A stretch of 21,236 nt of DNA, taken from NCBI GenBank assembly GCA_964057225.1, contig CAXKVF010000062.1:15001-36236 (forward strand), in the 5' to 3' direction. The notes under the pieces are model-generated. The model saw only the letters and a program-made list of their open reading frames with translations, was not told the DNA's origin and did no database searches. A program made the translations under genes and the position numbers. Of the stretch, positions 1-9,036 are shown one piece after another (position 1 is the stretch's first letter; every line of letters begins with the position of its first letter). The stretch comes from Auanema rhodensis (Eukaryota > Nematoda > Chromadorea > Rhabditida > Rhabditidae).

Positions 1-15
1 CAGGTTAGTTTTACC
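1..15 (+). repeat. Partial target-site duplication (28S/insertion junction)
   Basis: The first 15 bases are the end of the 28S target sequence, followed at base 16 by the insertion. They equal positions 17672-17686, so the window begins a few bases inside the 28S/insertion boundary of one unit. The hairpin CCGCC-CAT-GGCGG at 14-26 straddles this junction. Confidence 0.85.
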
Positions 16-86
16 GCCCATGGCGGGGGTATTGATGTATACCCTTCCGGTACCGTTCAAAAAATTTTTTTCACGTGGTACGTGAA
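14..86. repeat. Cluster of short palindromes at the insertion left end
   Basis: Three perfect inverted repeats lie within 75 bases: CCGCC-CAT-GGCGG (14-26), CGGTACCG (48-55) and TTCACGT-GGT-ACGTGAA (70-86). They could be protein-binding sites or RNA hairpins at the element boundary. The same set recurs in the second copy from 17685. The function is inferred only from position. Confidence 0.6.
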
Positions 87-302
87 CCAAAGGGTTATAT
101 GTATTCTGATGCGCTGAAGCCGAAACTGTTGTTGAAAAAATTCTAGCTCTTCCCTGTAAGGAGTTATTCATTAAAAAGGTGAAGTGGTGTTAATTAAAAC
201 CGTCGTTATCAAAAACATACTTTATTGCCAAATAAAGTCATTTCTAGCTTGAAGTGAGTGTATACAATGTATCTCAGGACGTCTGTAAAGTTTTCATCAC
301 AA

Positions 303-347
303 TTTATCGTGTTTTGAGCTTCTGAATCCGTCAATTTGCACGATAAA
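303..347. repeat. 9-bp inverted repeat
   Basis: TTTATCGTG at 303-311 and CACGATAAA at 339-347 are perfect reverse complements separated by 27 bases, giving a potential hairpin. The surrounding 87-480 is AT-rich and otherwise without visible features. Confidence 0.5.
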
Positions 348-493
348 AAGCACATTATCGTAAATCAAAAATTCATCTTCAATATTCTCTCAAAATGTGT
401 TTCATACCTTAAAATGAGCTTAGAAACCGATTCTTATTCATTTTAGAGAGAAAAAAAAGATATTTTTTCCTTTTTTGGGCATTTCTTGAAAAT

Positions 494-805
494 GGTATTA
501 AATAATACCCTCAATTTTAAAATGACCATATCTCAGTCAGAAATAGGTTTTTTGGTCTCAAAATTAGTTTGTAGAGGTTTCTCGATGTCAGAAACCCCAT
601 GGCACCTTCAGGTTCTTCAGATTCTGAAATTTTTTTTTGAGGGTATTTTTTTATACCATTTTCAAAAAATCGACGTAACTCGGTCAGAAGTTGGTTTTTC
701 GGTCTCAAAACGTGTATTTCTAGGTTTTCCGATGTCAGAAACCCTATGGTACTATTTAAATTTTCTAATTCTGAAATTTTTTTTTGAGGGTATTTTTTAA
801 TACCC
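494..805. repeat. 147-bp imperfect tandem duplication with GGTATT/AATACC palindromes
   Basis: Two diverged units start at about 533 and 680. Both carry the phrases TCRGTCAGAA, GGTCTCAAAA, CGATGTCAGAAACCC and TTCTGAAATTTTTTTTTGAG. They are bordered by palindromic GGTATT...AATACC blocks at 494-510, 641-657 and 788-805. Open frames of about 100-110 codons on both strands follow from the repeat and are not taken as genes. Confidence 0.75.
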
Positions 806-941
806 ATTTTGGAAAATGGTCCTAAAATAGGCAAAAATGACGTTTTCACGCATTCTAAAGTAGTTTTTCGTACTCTACGTGAAATTTAGAATCAGAATCA
901 TCTATAATATGGGAAAGTGTGAAAAAAAGTTAGGTTCGAAA

Positions 942-962
942 TTTTCACATAAGGGTCCCCCC
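942..962 (-). repeat. Inverted copy of the GGGGGGACCCTTATGTGAAAA motif
   Basis: These 21 bases are the exact reverse complement of a motif found in direct orientation at about 2040-2057 and 2929-2947. Intermolecular or intramolecular pairing over more than 1 kb is possible. No known site matches it. Confidence 0.7.
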
Positions 963-1140
963 CATGGTGATGGAATTCTGAGGTATTGATGACGTCGTAT
1001 CTGGGGTTCCAGATGTCGAATCGTTCTGAATTTTTGGCTGTAAGGTTCTTTTATTTTTAGTAAAGTGTAGCCAAAATTTGGTACAGATCGACATGGTAGA
1101 AATCGAGATCTGATGTGGTGGGTATTGTTTGGGTGCGAGG

Positions 1141-1160
1141 AGGGTATTAATTAATACCCT
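1141..1160. repeat. Perfect 20-bp palindrome
   Basis: AGGGTATTAATTAATACCCT is a perfect palindrome and the best example of the GGTATT...AATACC family that marks both ends of the insertion. Confidence 0.7.
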
Positions 1161-1584
1161 AACCATGAGTTGTAAAACTGGTTGGTTTTACGGCGTCCTT
1201 ATGAGCGAAATCTTCAGATGGCCATATCTCAGGCGAGACTGAATGAATCTGCTCCATTTTTTGCATAGAGGCCTGTGTGAGGATGTAGATGAAGTGGTAT
1301 TTTTTTGGTGAAGGTTGAAGTGCCGCGTATAAGGGATTCTGGAGGTAGTTTTTGGCGTAAAACTGGCGATGTGTTACGTCCTCCATAGACCCAGAAATTC
1401 GAGTCGTTATGCTGGTATCAGAATCGTGTGCTTTGTTGTTAGTTTTGTTGTTAGGCATGGGAATCGATGATTTGTGGTAGGATTCTGGAGCGGTGACGTC
1501 GGTGGACGTCGGTTGACGCTATATGCTGATGGGTGCTGTGGATCTGCGGTTGGGGGAGGAGTTGTGTGGTTCTTTCTTCAACAT
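1159..1584 (-). other. Possible coding relic (frame of 142 codons with one in-frame TAG)
   Basis: Reading the minus strand from ATG at 1584, the frame stays open to a stop at 1161-1159 except for one TAG at 1521-1519. The part from ATG 1458 gives 99 aa of ordinary amino-acid mix, unlike the Phe/Lys-rich frames thrown up elsewhere by AT-rich repeats, and local GC is higher than its surroundings. The 99-aa frame is identical in the second copy (18829-19128). A second minus-strand frame begins in the overlapping ATG at 1166 but is shifted in copy 2 by a T-run change. I recognise no domain. It could be an exon of a decayed gene or chance. Confidence 0.25.
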
Positions 1585-1724
1585 TAGTTAGAAGAGGTAG
1601 CTGGTAGAGTAGTAGCAACAAAACTGACGATGAATGAGGGTGTTATAGTGATGCAACCTTATGTGCCATATGTGAGTGGTGACCTCTTTTTATGGGTCAC
1701 CGCTCGGATTCTGAAGTGACCTTT

Positions 1725-1845
1725 CGTCATGAAAGTAACTTTTGAATGTTCTGTAGGAGTGAAGCGTGTAGATAATCGGGGGCTAGCCGCCCCCGCACCC
1801 CCGCTACTGTTTTGTTTCGGGGGCTGCCGCCCCCGCACCCCCGCT
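1725..1845 (+). repeat. GC-rich module 1 (two G5...C5 hairpin blocks)
   Basis: An AT-rich lead (phrases AAGTAACTTTTGAATGTTC and TAGGAGTGAAG) is followed by CGGGGGCTAGCCGCCCCC and then GCACCCCCGCT, with a second GC block at 1818-1845. The 84 bases 1725-1808 recur at 3881-3964 with few changes, and a shorter form occurs at 4131-4191. The G-run and C-runs can fold into a hairpin. Such blocks look like element ends, but I cannot assign a family. Confidence 0.75.
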
Positions 1846-1914
1846 TTTTTAATATTCTCCACTTCTATAATTCTGAAATATGCTTATCAGATAAAGTATT
1901 CCCATGTAGATTTT

Positions 1915-2733
1915 TGTGTTCAGCGTGTTTGAAAACTTATAAATCCATAATTTCTATTGATTCCGACATGATAGAAGCTTTTACTGGGGGATGTATCAAA
2001 ATTGATACATGGTAAAACCTGTTCAGAAAAGTAGGTAAGGGGGGACCCTTATGTGAAAAAAATAGAAAAAATATTTTTTCTTCAAATCAATCTAATTTCA
2101 TTATATTCGTGTTCAGCGTTTTTGAAAACCTATAAATCCATAATTTTATATGATTCCGACATAATAGAAGCTTTTACTTGAAGGATGTATCAAAATGGAT
2201 ACACATTTTGTTTTTACCCTAAGGGAAAGTCAAAAAAAAAGTTGTTCCAAATGGTCTGAAAACATTATATTCGTGTTCAGCGTGTATGAAAACATGAGAA
2301 TACATCTTTACAAGTGATTTGAACATAATCCAGGGCTTTACTGGTGAGATGTATCAAAATTGATACACAATTTGTTTTTACCCAAAATTGGTAAAAAAAA
2401 AGTTTTTCCAAATCAGCCAATTTTAAGGCAATCTGTTCGATATGATAAAAAAAGACCAACTTCGAAGTATGAGCTCAATCGGAAATGATCTGCTTGAGTT
2501 ATGAGCATTTTAGTTGAAGAGTGTATCAAATTTGATACATGGTAAACCTGTTAGGTTTTACCCAAACCCGAAAACGGCCATTTTTTTGAAGTTTGACGAG
2601 TCACAACTCGGCTCATATAAAAGATTGGGGTGTGATTTTTCGCAGGTGATCTTATATTTGGAGCGCCTATCGATCTGTGAAAAAAGGAAATCGATCGGTG
2701 AATCGCGAATGAAAATGTATCAAATTTGATACA
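1915..2733 (+). repeat. Degenerate 164-194-bp repeats, each ending in a TGTATCAAAWTTGATACA palindrome
   Basis: Five units end in the palindrome at 1992-2009, 2186-2203 (one mismatch), 2350-2367, 2522-2539 and 2716-2733, giving spacings of 194, 164, 172 and 194. The first three share a leading phrase near TGTTCAGCGTGTTTGAAAAC and a middle ATTCCGACATGATAGAAGC. The last two have diverged except around the palindrome. A weak sixth relic starts near 3590. The palindrome is better kept than the rest of the unit. Confidence 0.8.
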
Positions 2734-3570
2734 GGGTAAAACTTTTAAGTTTTAATCTCTCCATCGACTCCCGATTTCTGAGGGGGTTCCGATTATGCTG
2801 TTTAAATCAGTTTAGCATTTCTGGATGTATTTCAACGAGTTAGAACGATTAAACATGTTTGCAGAGTGATCGGATGAGGTTGAAATGAGTTATGAGAAAA
2901 AACAGTGATATTTGAAAAAGTAGGTAAGGGGGGACCCTTATGTGAAAAAATGTTCGGAAAAAAAAGTTGTTTTTGTTTTTGTTTTCTTTTCTTTTTCAAA
3001 GATTTAGAGTTTTTATAAAAAGAATTCCCCTTTCTACAGTAGCATGCAAATTTTCATGAAAAAAAATAGAGTGGATCAAAAGTTACATTAGGGTCCCGTA
3101 TACGGGACGTTTTCATATGTGTAAAAACGGTCCAGTTTTAACACACTGGTTTTTCAGTCCATTATAAGGTAAAACGCTGCTTTTTAAACCTTCGTAGCGT
3201 AATGAAAAATGATGATTTCTTGAATGTTAAAGTTTTCATTCATAGTTCTCAATAGTATCTACGTACTTATGAAGAAAAAATAGAAAAATAATTCTCCGGA
3301 AGTAAGTTTCATTGAGCGTCCCGTATAAGGGACATTATGGTAAAAATTATAAGGGGGTTAAAACATATCATTGTTAACCAAAACGTCTGAAACTAAAATT
3401 TTCTATTACAATGAATATGTAGTTCTATCATGCATATGCATGTTATAAAGACTTTTTAGACGTATTTCAACGAGTTAGAACGAGATTAAACCGAGTTATA
3501 AGGAAAAACAGTGGTATTTGAAAAAATAGGTAAGGGTGAAAAAATGTTCGAAAAAAATGTTCCAATCGCC
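2734..3570 (+). repeat. Region of further diverged direct repeats
   Basis: TTCAACGAGTTAGAACGA occurs at 2831-2848 and 3466-3483, and the following phrase (AAAACAGTGATATTTGAAAA, then TAGGTAAGG) occurs at about 2897-2927 and 3505-3535. A more decayed copy seems present at 3720-3785. Two palindromes, GTCCCGTATACGGGAC (3093-3108) and its near-copy GTCCCGTATAAGGGAC at about 3322-3337, lie between them. No gene is visible. Confidence 0.65.
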
Positions 3571-3880
3571 GTAAATATGTGATATTCGTGTGTAGCATGT
3601 TAAAACTATAAAAACGTAGTTTGAGATGATTCCAACATGATGGTCCTTTTTACTGAGTCATACTAGGTCTAATAGATCAAAGTGGTGGGGGTAGTGCTGG
3701 AGGGCGCCAAATTAGTGCTATTTGATTTCTAGACGTAAAATGACGATTTAGAACCATTAAACTGGTTCTTAAGGTGATTGGGTAACATCTGACAGAGTTG
3801 TAGCTAATCTAGCTGTCAAAAGGGTGTTTAGTTGATAACTTCTCCTTATGAGTGACCACTAAGATATTAAAGTAACCAAT
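3571..3880. other. No gene seen; decayed repeat sequence
   Basis: This stretch has a relic of the 170-190-bp repeat (about 3590-3650) and a relic of the TTCAACGAGTTAGAACG repeat (about 3730-3785). Nothing else is recognisable. Confidence 0.5.
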
Positions 3881-3964
3881 TGTCATAAAAGTAACTTTTG
3901 AATGTTCTGTAGGAGTGAAGCATGTGCATAATCGGGGGCTAGCCGCCCCCGCACCCCCGCTACT
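3881..3964 (+). repeat. GC-rich module 2
   Basis: A near-identical copy of 1725-1808, offset by 2156 bases, with the same CGGGGGCTAGCCGCCCCC block. It supports duplication of a segment within the insertion, or two insertions of one small element. Confidence 0.8.
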
Positions 3965-4130
3965 TTTTCATTTTGGGGGGTTGACCGCCCTCCTCGTTAT
4001 ACACATTTCTCTACCACTAATTCTGAAATCTACATCTCGAATCGAGATTTTTTATTTAGATGATTGTATTGAGCGGGTATGTACGCAAAACTGTAGACTA
4101 GAAACATTTTTAATTTTTTTAATTTTTTTA

Positions 4131-4239
4131 ATGTTCTGAAGGAGTGAAGAATAAACAGAATCGGGGGCTAGCCGCCCCCGCACCCCCGCACTTTTTTTTC
4201 TATTATAAAACAAAGTTTAAAAAACAAGTTTCATAATAG
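4131..4239 (+). repeat. GC-rich module 3 with adjacent inverted repeat
   Basis: 4131-4191 repeats the ATGTTCTGAAGGAGTGAAG lead and the CGGGGGCTAGCCGCCCCC block. Just beyond, CTATTATAAAAC (4200-4211) pairs with GTTTCATAATAG (4228-4239) at 11 of 12 positions. This hairpin lies directly downstream of the minus-strand spliced gene and may mark the border of the segment that carries it. Confidence 0.65.
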
Positions 4240-4267
4240 ACAGAATTAGTTACAAAGTTTCAATCAA

Positions 4268-4273
4268 TTTATT
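4268..4273 (-). promoter_or_regulatory. Candidate polyadenylation signal AATAAA
   Basis: AATAAA on the minus strand, about 70 bases after the predicted stop codon of the spliced gene. Position and sequence fit a cleavage/polyadenylation signal. Confidence 0.45.
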
Positions 4274-4343
4274 GATGTTGTTAAAATTATACATATATCA
4301 CGAATTATAATAATTGTCTTTAAGTAATTTGATTTTTTTTGTA

Positions 4344-6297
4344 TCACAGTTTATATAATATGCTGTGAGATTGCTTCTGTGCTTCCCCGTATCTACTAGG
4401 GCATAATTGATATCCTCCTGGTTCTTGAATATAATGATGGACGAATTTAGAATGCTGCCGAAAATTCCCATAATCAACTGAAATTTATTATATTCATGAA
4501 TGTATTCGATGTAATGTATTTTACCTTCTTGTTGTTCACGGTTATTTCTATCTTTGGTCAGTGCTTTAACTATGTCGTATACGTTCGCCTGTGTGAGTCT
4601 TTCTCCTTTTTTTCTTATTGATCAGGTCTTTAATTTTGTTGAGTTTCTTCTTGTAGTTTGAAGTTGTGCTCAATTTATTAAATATGTTGACCAGATCGTT
4701 CTGACTCTGAAATATATCTCAATCAGTTGTTTTATATTATTTATGATTACCTTTAGTTCTGATTTAATGTAACTTATTTCGTTCTCGAAAATGTATTGAG
4801 TTACACTTTTCCAATCCATTTCTATTCCGTTAAAATAATTCGATATTTTAAAGAAATTAGATAATTTATGAGCAGTATCTCGTTTACTCATGTCGTGGTA
4901 TAGAAAACCTTTGCATGCCTGGCAATGACAACGACCTAATAAATAAAATAACAGTTGAATGTTGTATTATGTGTTGCAAACCTCGGCAAATCTGACAATG
5001 ACATAGATAGAAATATGCCATGTTATCGTCTTTCATGTCATTTTTCTCTGCATATTTCCAAAAAATTTCCTGTACTTCTTCAATATCTTTGTCTGCTTTT
5101 AGCGCATTTTTCTAAATTATATTAATGTTTGTCTTTTGGTAATGTTATTCCGAACCTTTATTTTATTCCATCAATTTTATAGTAGCGTCATAGTGTTTGT
5201 AACTATGATTGTTCAGGGGACCTCCAAACTTATGTTTGTTGATAGCATTGGATTCTTAAAAATAGAAATGTTCAAATACAAGCATGAAATGAAAACCTGT
5301 TGAGGAGGTGAATTTCGAAGAGACATGTCCGAATAACGTTTTTCCTCCTTTAACATATACTTTGTAGTAATCTGCTATACCATTTGGGTCATGTATACCG
5401 TTCTTATCAAATCTAGGATTCAAATTGATACAATCGGTTGTTTCATCAAGAGGCGTGAACATTATTCCAGCGCTAAATGTTTTGAGTTGTTGAAAAAGAC
5501 TTTTCTAGAACTTACTTCTCCATTTTATGAACTAATTTTTTCAGTTTTTTATTGTTCATTCCGTTTGTCAGATTCAAAAATTCTGACTTTTGGAAAAAAC
5601 GGTTGCTCCAGAATTTCTCTTTTAATTCTTTTGTTTTCTCCGCAAGTTCCTTGATAATTAACAATAAAAAATAACAAAGAAACTTACTAAATGCCTGCTA
5701 ATGTTGGAATCATATTTCCAACAAATTGGGCAAATGTCGCCTCGTCCTGCACTTGTTTGTGGAACAAACTTGATGGGGTCATGTGCTAGACCGAATCCGA
5801 ACAAATCTGAAAACGTTATGTTTAATTTTTTTTTAATTTTGACTTACTGTTTTGAATGCTTGTCATTCTACTGCCTCGCATTTTTGATCGTTCGAGGTCG
5901 ATGAAACATCCAATTCCGAGTCCTCCAATCTCTTATTTAAACTAACGCCTTTAGGGAAAGAATTATATAATTCTTTTTGAACGGCAGGATCAGGATGTTT
6001 GCGAACATCTGCATAAAAAAAAATGTTTTTTGGTGAAATTTTGCAAACCCACAAGATGTTTTATTTATTTCGTTTTTGATCCTTTTATTCAAAATATGCT
6101 GCTTACGAAAACGCTCGAGACGTTCAGAATCAAAGTTTTGCCTCATTAGTCGGAGAACTGAAAAGAAAATTGAATAAATAATAAGAAGTTGATTAATAAA
6201 ACAGAGATTAAAAGCAATAATGAATAACACTGTTATTTTCATTCTTCGTTAACTTTTCCCGCCAAATTCGGATCGTTTCCTGTTTTTCTGTAAACAT
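4344..6297 (-). CDS. Spliced gene of unknown function, 11 exons, about 496 aa, Cys-His rich
   Basis: Exons on the minus strand: 6297-6231, 6157-6053, 6008-5848, 5806-5688, 5649-5516, 5472-5297, 5254-5156, 5111-4982, 4935-4751, 4706-4525, 4477-4344 (stop TGA). All ten introns are GT...AG; nine are 38-47 nt and the first is 73 nt. Several donors are GTAAGT, and acceptors include TTTTCAG and ATTTCAG. Codon phase matches at seven of the ten junctions as written. Exons 3, 7 and 10 each need a one-base run-length change (near A5 at about 5881-5885, GG near 5170, A7 near 4609-4615), the error type seen between the two insertion copies. The product starts with a charged region. It has a CPIC...RHL finger-like motif (about Cys137, Cys140, His150) and a duplicated cluster CHCQIC-RG/RCHCQAC-KG (about 324-340), with one copy on each side of intron 8. 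The C-terminal half is Lys-rich. I recognise no family. It is not an RT or transposase that I can identify. Start chosen as the first in-phase ATG; a longer read-through from ATG 6242 would ignore intron 1. Confidence 0.72.
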
Positions 6298-6334
6298 GAT
6301 GTTTTTATATTAATTCACTTGTAAACATGTTTAC
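6291..6334 (-). promoter_or_regulatory. Candidate promoter region with GTAAACATGTTTAC palindrome
   Basis: Directly upstream of the predicted ATG lies an AT-rich stretch with a perfect 14-bp palindrome, GTAAACATGTTTAC, at 6321-6334, and another GTAAACA at 6291-6297 overlapping the start. GTAAACA is the core that forkhead proteins bind, so the resemblance is notable, but such short AT-rich matches are common by chance. No TATA assignment is made. Confidence 0.3.
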
Positions 6335-6358
6335 TAATTATACTAATTCAGTGAAAAG

Positions 6359-9036
6359 TGCTTTATCCCTGACCATTTTGTATGTAGTTTAATCAGATTC
6401 TTATGACAATTATTCGTATTTTGAAAGTTTTATTTTCAATACAAGCACTTTTTATACCATTTTGTTTGTAGTTTGATCAGATTCTCATGACAATGATTCG
6501 TATTTTGAAAGTTTTACTTGCAATACAAGCACTTTTTATATTGTTTTGTATGTAGTTTGATCAGATTCTCATGACAATGATTCATAATTTGAGTTTATTT
6601 ATTGACTAAGCTTCAACTATTGGGCAAAGCATCCATCTCTTATGCAGCGGGAGTGCCCAATCCCAGATCCGGGGGGTCTGGGGGGGTATCCCCCCCAGGT
6701 ATAGAAAGTATTACTATCAATACAAGCACTTTTTATACCATTTTGTATGTAGTTTGATCAGATTCTCATGATAATGATTCGTATTTTGAAAGTTTTACTT
6801 TCAATACAAGCACTTTTTATATTGTTTTGTATGTAGTTTGATCAGATTCTCAAGACAATGATTCATAATTTGAGTTTATTCATTGACTAAGCTTCAACTA
6901 TTGGGCAAAGCATCCATCTCTTATGCAGCGGGAGTGCCCAATCCCAGATCCGGGGGGTCTGGGGGGGTATCCTTCCCAGGTATAGAAAGTATTACTATCA
7001 ATAGAAGCACTTTTTATACCATTTTGTATGTAGTTTGATCAGATTCTCATGATAATGATTCGTATTTTGAAAGTTTTACTTTCAATACAAGCACTTTTTA
7101 TATTGTTTTGTATGTAGTTTGATCAGATTCTCATGACAATGATTCATAATTTGAGTTTATTTATTGACTAAGCTTCAACTATTGGGCAAAGCATCCATCT
7201 CTGATGCAGCGGGAGTGCCCAATCCCAGATCCGGGGGGTCTGGGGGGGTATCCCCCCCAGGTATAGAAAGTATTACTATCGATACAAGCACTTTTTATAT
7301 CATTTTGTATGTAGTTTGATCAGATTCTCATGACAATGATTCGTATTTTGAAAGTTTTACTTGCAATACAAGCACTTTTTATATTGTTTTGTATGTAGTT
7401 TGATCAGATTCTCATGACAATGATTCATAATTTGAGTTTATTTATTGACTAAGCTTCAACTATTGGGCAAAGCATCCATCTCTTATGCAGCGGGAGTGCC
7501 CAATCCCAGATCCGGGGGGTCTGGGGGGGTATCCCCCCCAGGTATAGAAAGTATTACTATCAATACAAGCACTTTTTATACCATTTTGTATGTAGTTTGA
7601 TCAGATTCTCATGATAATGATTCGTATTTTGAAAGTTTTACTTTCAATACAAGCACTTTTTATATTGTTTTGTATGTAGTTTGATCAGATTCTCAAGACA
7701 ATGATTCATAATTTGAGTTTATTCATTGACTAAGCTTCAACTATTGGGCAAAGCATCCATCTCTTATGCAGCGGGAGTGCCCAATCCCAGATCCGGGGGG
7801 TCTGGGGGGGTATCCTTCCCAGGTATAGAAAGTATTACTATCAATAGAAGCACTTTTTATACCATTTTGTTTGTAGTTTGATCAGATTCTCATGATAATG
7901 ATTCGTATTTTGAAAGTTTTACTTTCAATACAAGCACTTTTTATATTGTTTTGTATGTAGTTTGATCAGATTCTCATGACAATGATTCATAATTTGAGTT
8001 TATTTATTGACTAAGCTTCAACTATTGGGCAAAGCATCCATCTCTTATGCAGCGGGAGTGCCCAATCCCAGATCCGGGGGGTCTGGGGGGGTATCCCCCC
8101 CAGGTATAGAAAGTATTACTATCAATACAAGCACTTTTTATACCATTTTGTATGTAGTTTGATCAGATTCTCATGATAATGATTCGTATTTTGAAAGTTT
8201 TACTTTCAATACAAGCACTTTTTATATTGTTTTGTATGTAGTTTGATCAGATTCTCATGACAATGATTCATAATTTGAGTTTATTTATTGACTAAGCTTC
8301 AACTATTGGGCAAAGCATCCATCTCTTATGCAGCGGGAGTGCCCAATCCCAGATCCGGGGGGTCTGGGGGGGTATCCCCCCAGGTATAGAAAGTATTACT
8401 ATCAATACAAGCACTTTTTATACCATTTTGTATGTAGTTTGATCAGATTCTCATGATAATGATTCGTATTTTGAAAGTTTTACTTTCAATACAAGCACTT
8501 TTTATATTGTTTTGTATGTAGTTTGATCAGATTCTCAAGACAATGATTCATAATTTGAGTTTATTCATTGACTAAGCTTCAACTATTGGGCAAAGCATCC
8601 ATCTCTTATGCAGCGGGAGTGCCCAATCACAGATCCGGGGGGTCTGGGGGGGTATCCCCCCCAGGTATAGAAAGTATTACTATCAATAGAAGCACTTTTT
8701 ATACCATTTTGTATGTAGTTTGATCAGATTCTCATGATAATGATTCGTATTTTGAAAGTTTTACTTTCAATACAAGCACTTTTTATATTGTTTTGTATGT
8801 AGTTTGATCAGATTCTCATGACAATGATTCATAATTTGAGTTTATTTATTGACTAAGCTTCAACTATTGGGCAAAGCATCCATCTCTGATGCAGCGGGAG
8901 TGCCCAATCCCAGATCCGGGGGGTCTGGGGGGGTATCCCCCCCAGGTATAGAAAGTATTACTATCAATACAAGCACTTTTTATATCATTTTGTACGTAGT
9001 TTGATCAGATTCTCATGATAATGATTCGTATTTTGA
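6359..9036 (+). repeat. 281-bp satellite array with three-monomer higher-order pattern
   Basis: The marker AAGCTTCAACTATTGGGC occurs at 6608, 6889, 7170, 7451, 7732, 8013, 8294, 8574 and 8855: periods of 281, with one of 280. Each monomer has two roughly 80-90-bp subrepeats (phrases AATACAAGCACTTTTTATA, GTATGTAGTTTGATCAGATT) and one GC-rich core. Three extra subrepeats precede the first core. The core contains ATTGGGCA...TGCCCAAT and a G7-TAT-C7 hairpin. A variant (CTCAAGACAATG and TTCATTGAC before the core, CAATAGAAG after) marks the monomers at 6889, 7732 and 8574, every third unit, so homogenisation works on 843-bp blocks. No coding frame is present. Confidence 0.93.

Noticed and set aside
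486-800. 104-codon plus-strand frame (and a 110-codon minus-strand frame over it)
   Set aside because: Both are made by the 147-bp duplication. The plus frame is shifted in copy 2 by a single extra C, both strands are open, and the peptides are repetitive and Phe-rich.
5937-6242. Continuous 101-codon frame with a hydrophobic, signal-peptide-like start
   Set aside because: The hydrophobic start is a translation of an AT-rich intron ending in TTTTCAG. The spliced model from 6297 keeps phase and gives charged sequence, though read-through cannot be ruled out without RNA data.
6608-9036. Hammerhead ribozyme in the satellite (common in animal satellites)
   Set aside because: No CTGANGA core followed by a GAAA at suitable spacing was found on either strand; CTGATGC and CTGATCA do not fit.
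6359-9036. CRISPR-like array
   Set aside because: Monomers are contiguous 281-bp units with no unique spacers, in a eukaryotic rDNA context.
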